Of a DNA stretch of 64,000 nucleotides, positions 1 to 64,000 are shown piece after piece. This stretch comes from Macrocystis pyrifera (taxonomy: Eukaryota > Sar > Phaeophyceae > Laminariales > Laminariaceae). The notes below the pieces were generated by a model. That model did not search any database. It worked only from the letters and a program-made list of their open reading frames with translations, and was not told the DNA's origin. Each line of letters starts with the position of its first letter. Position 1 is the first letter of the stretch. The stretch covers positions 11,487,427 to 11,551,426 of the forward strand of contig JASSKH010000010.1 in the NCBI GenBank assembly GCA_031763025.1, given 5' to 3'. Both the position numbers and the translations under genes were made by a program.

Positions 1-953
1 ATCAAGGCAGTGAGAAAAGGGCTTCACTCTGACCAAGACGTCGACTTGATTGCTTGTTGAGATGCGCTGCGTGCGCGCGGACGGACATTCCGCGGGAACC
101 TGCGTACGCGCGATCGAAGTATCGCGCACAGCTTTCAAGAGATGAGGTTTTCGATAAAAGCCTCGATCTCACCGCAATTGTTTTTTAGTTTTGAATATCT
201 GCGTAAACACGGGCGACGACTGGTGTGTGCTTTGAAATGTTTCAACTCTATTAATAGCTTGTGTTGTTACCTGGCCGTGTGTTTTCTCGTTAGCTATGAA
301 TGCGCCTGTCTGCTCTTGCTGGCCGTATGTGTCGTTACTGTTCAAGGTTGCTTCTGGGATGTGTCGTTGACGAGGTAAAGCTGTGTTCCTCCGAATTGAG
401 AGCGCAGCGGCAAAAATCGACGCCAAGGGGAGGAAAAATCCACAACTCGGACAGACTATGATCTATCTGATCTGTCTACAGATAGATCATCTAGCTCCTC
501 AACTGCCGTTGTGAGAGGTGTGGTGTGCAGGATCTGCATACAAAATACCTACCGAACCCAGGAAGCTTAAGTTAAAACATGCGGATTTGACGGGTCTCAC
601 CGGGCAACATGGGCCAAGTCATGCAGGATTGGGAATATATGATATATTTGCCTTGAAAGAGCTAGATCATGAGCTGTGGGAACTGATGATCTATGTGGTA
701 TATCGGAAGTGCGGAAAAATCCTATCTGGTGGTCTGGTTTGGCTTACCTCCCAACTCGATTAGAGGGTGTGGTCGTTCTTGCCTTCCTCTACTACTGCTG
801 TGAATACGTACTACTTAAGCATGTAGCACCGTCTCTCTGCCGCGTGTGCTCCCGGACCCGGACAGGGTTACAAGTTAAACGTAAAGCTATCCCGCACGAT
901 CCTCGGAACATTCAACAGCCGCCGAAATCATTGCTCTCGCTTGCTCCGGACAG
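1..953. other. Left-edge non-coding sequence, probable intron
   Basis: No exon with dynein similarity is recognisable here. The first placed exon begins after a CAG acceptor at 951-953, so this stretch is read as intron. It contains a perfect 12-bp inverted repeat (458-469 and 479-490, 9-nt loop) and otherwise unique-looking sequence. Confidence 0.5.
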
Positions 954-62256
<61,303 letters not shown>

Positions 62257-64000
62257 GTGGGTACTAAACGCAGCGGTGGATATCGATATCGGAATCGATT
62301 TCGATATCATATCGACGTGTACTTTTAATCACCCGAGTCGATACGATTTTGATATTTAATGTTGGCACGCCATCGGAGCTTTGACTCAGCGCCAGCACAA
62401 GATCACGGGGATGCCAGGGGATGCAGGGAAAAACACCTTCGAAATGGGCGATGTGTCGAAATTTTCGATACGATCTATGTTCCAGCACTGTGGGGCACCC
62501 ACAGTCGCGCTGCCCGAGTGACCCAACCTTCTGGTCGTCAGACTGTGTCCCCGTCGTTGAACTATCTTGAAAAAATAAAAACTTTCGCTCCGAGCGCGGC
62601 AAGCACACTCTTCTTATAGTTGACTCTGTTCTGTAAGCTGCTGCCGTAGATGACACCCCCATGTAAAAAAAAAAACGCGGCTCCTACCGTATTACTATAT
62701 TTTCCTTTTCTGCTAACGTGGAACTTTCAAAGCCCGGCTTTTACACGCACGTGTACATCACGGGTGCTGGCGTGGACTCGTGCGCACTTCGATACGAGCG
62801 GTACCACCCTGAGCGTAAACGTAAGGACCGCTTGGTAGTCATGCTGTTGTCTAAAGGGTCCTTATATACCGGCCAGAGTGATATCACGTTTTGGCCTACA
62901 GCATATATTTCTTAGATTCTGGGGCTTTTCTCAACGGGGGAGCTGCGCCCGCTATCGTTCATTTAGTTACCGTACTACACTATTAATACTGGTATGTGAC
63001 TTTTTTTACACTACTGCTCAATGCAGGCAGGCCTACAGCCAGTAGGTCACTATTACGGGGGGCTGTGGTAAATAGGACCGAATATCGCTATTAATAGCAA
63101 AAATAGGGAAATATATAGGTTTTTGTCTGAACCGTACTGTAGGTCTTTTTTAATATGGTCCCCCGTAATACTTCCTGCGATTCCTTATCGATCGATCGGG
63201 TCTTTTGAGCGTACACGATTCCTTTGAAAAAAATCCATTTTGTTTTTGTGGTGACTTGCGAATGGTACAGAGCTCGTTGGGTGAGGAGGCTTCGAACGAA
63301 TTATAGGTGTACACCGCCATGAAATATAAAACACGCTTTTTTGCCCCCTTTGACGTGAATGTATTTCGGAGGGGTGGGGTACAAGACCCAATAGGTTTGT
63401 CACCCGCAAAACAAAACACGATTTCGGTGCTCGTAGCATGGGGAGAAGGAATGCCGGGAGCCCAAGGTGAAAAAAAAAAACAACAACAACAAAAAAAAGG
63501 TTGCGCACGGCAGATGTATTCACAGATGAGCATGGGTCGATAGATTGTTCAGTCTGTTAACCTGCTGAATGGCTTAACTGGCTAAGCACGCTACAACTTG
63601 GAAATCTTGAGGAGACAACAGTTGCTTGCGATTGCGGAAAACAGTGGTGGGAATTCCTCATTTCGGTTGAGAGAGCGAGTCCCTTCAGTAATGGAAAACG
63701 ATGGGCGCCTCGAGTACACCCCCTGCACAAGCACGGCACTGTAGGGGCACGGTAGGGGCACTGTACCGTTCTGGAGTGGCACTGTGCCGCACGGTAGGGG
63801 CGCTGTGATGCGCTGTCGAGGACCTGCTCGAAGTCTAATTACTCCCTCTACGAACTGATTATCCTTAAGTTTCTCCCCGCCAATCTTTACCGCGTAGCGT
63901 TTAAGCTTTTTCGGGTGCGTTGAACGATAAGCGACTTAACTAAGACGCACCCCCTCTTTCATGCGTTTACGGTAGTAAATGTTGGACCCGAATAAGTGGG
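62257..64000. other. Right-edge intron
   Basis: No further dynein exon was recognised up to the edge. It holds a GATATCGAT-rich stretch (62278-62330), a MITE (63053-63167), an (AAC)n run (63480-63492) and a GGCACTGT-type repeat (63735-63810). Confidence 0.6.
63053..63167 (+). mobile_element. Family-1 palindromic MITE
   Basis: Forward copy with TTACGG and CCGTAA and TA on both sides. It has a small TATTAATAG insertion in the middle and is slightly longer than others. Confidence 0.86.

Noticed and set aside
63568..63650. tRNA-Ser-like GGCTTAACTGGCTAAGC with an ACTTGGAAATC loop
   Set aside because: The D-arm look is good, but the T arm and acceptor stem are missing. At most a tRNA-derived relic.

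Overview
The window is nuclear DNA of an intron-rich eukaryote with a motile flagellum. One protein-coding host gene fills it: on the + strand, from about 954 to beyond the right edge, 35 exons of a dynein heavy chain can be placed. They total about 4.7 kb of coding sequence in 61 kb, with introns averaging about 1.7 kb. Read in order they give the stem and linker, AAA1 (P-loop GPAGTGKT, Walker B CFDEFN), AAA2 (GLPFSGKT) and the start of AAA3 (GPTGTGKS). Signatures such as [15 protein letters not shown] and a MWLVQPCL-like stretch (here AWLVEPCL) point to an axonemal, probably single-headed inner-arm dynein (DNAH3/7/12-like). Both gene ends lie outside the window. The long introns, balanced base composition and abundant microsatellites would fit a heterokont such as a brown alga, but this is inference.

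Layout: 0-17 kb holds stem and linker exons among dispersed short repeats. At 17.9-23.7 kb a Ty3/gypsy chromovirus-type LTR retrotransposon sits antisense in an intron. It has 232-bp LTRs identical by eye, a CGTT target duplication, gag, protease-RT-RNase H and integrase-chromodomain reading frames, and two frame breaks. 23.9-46 kb carries the linker end, AAA1 and AAA2. 48-62.3 kb carries the AAA2-AAA3 connector and the start of AAA3. At 56.3-57.8 kb a (GTAT)n array of more than 1 kb is split by a relative of the retrotransposon reduced to two LTRs around 28 bp.

Mobile-element traces dominate the introns. About 29 copies of a roughly 105-bp palindromic MITE with TTACGG...CCGTAA ends are present. 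One copy sits inside a 9-bp minisatellite, which exposes its TA target duplication directly. A second palindromic family (about 100 bp) has GTCCCGTTTCGGGGACA-like arms. Several short families end in runs of C, and there are foldbacks and many microsatellites.

The most unusual signal is the 9-mer TACC(A/T)GGTA. It occurs 16 times where about 0.5 would be expected by chance. In three places comparison with a related repeat copy shows it is an insertion of CCWGG with duplication of a TA. That is the form expected of excision footprints of an unseen TA-targeting DNA transposon. Three introns of the dynein gene use GC-AG boundaries, fixed by reading frame and conserved protein sequence.
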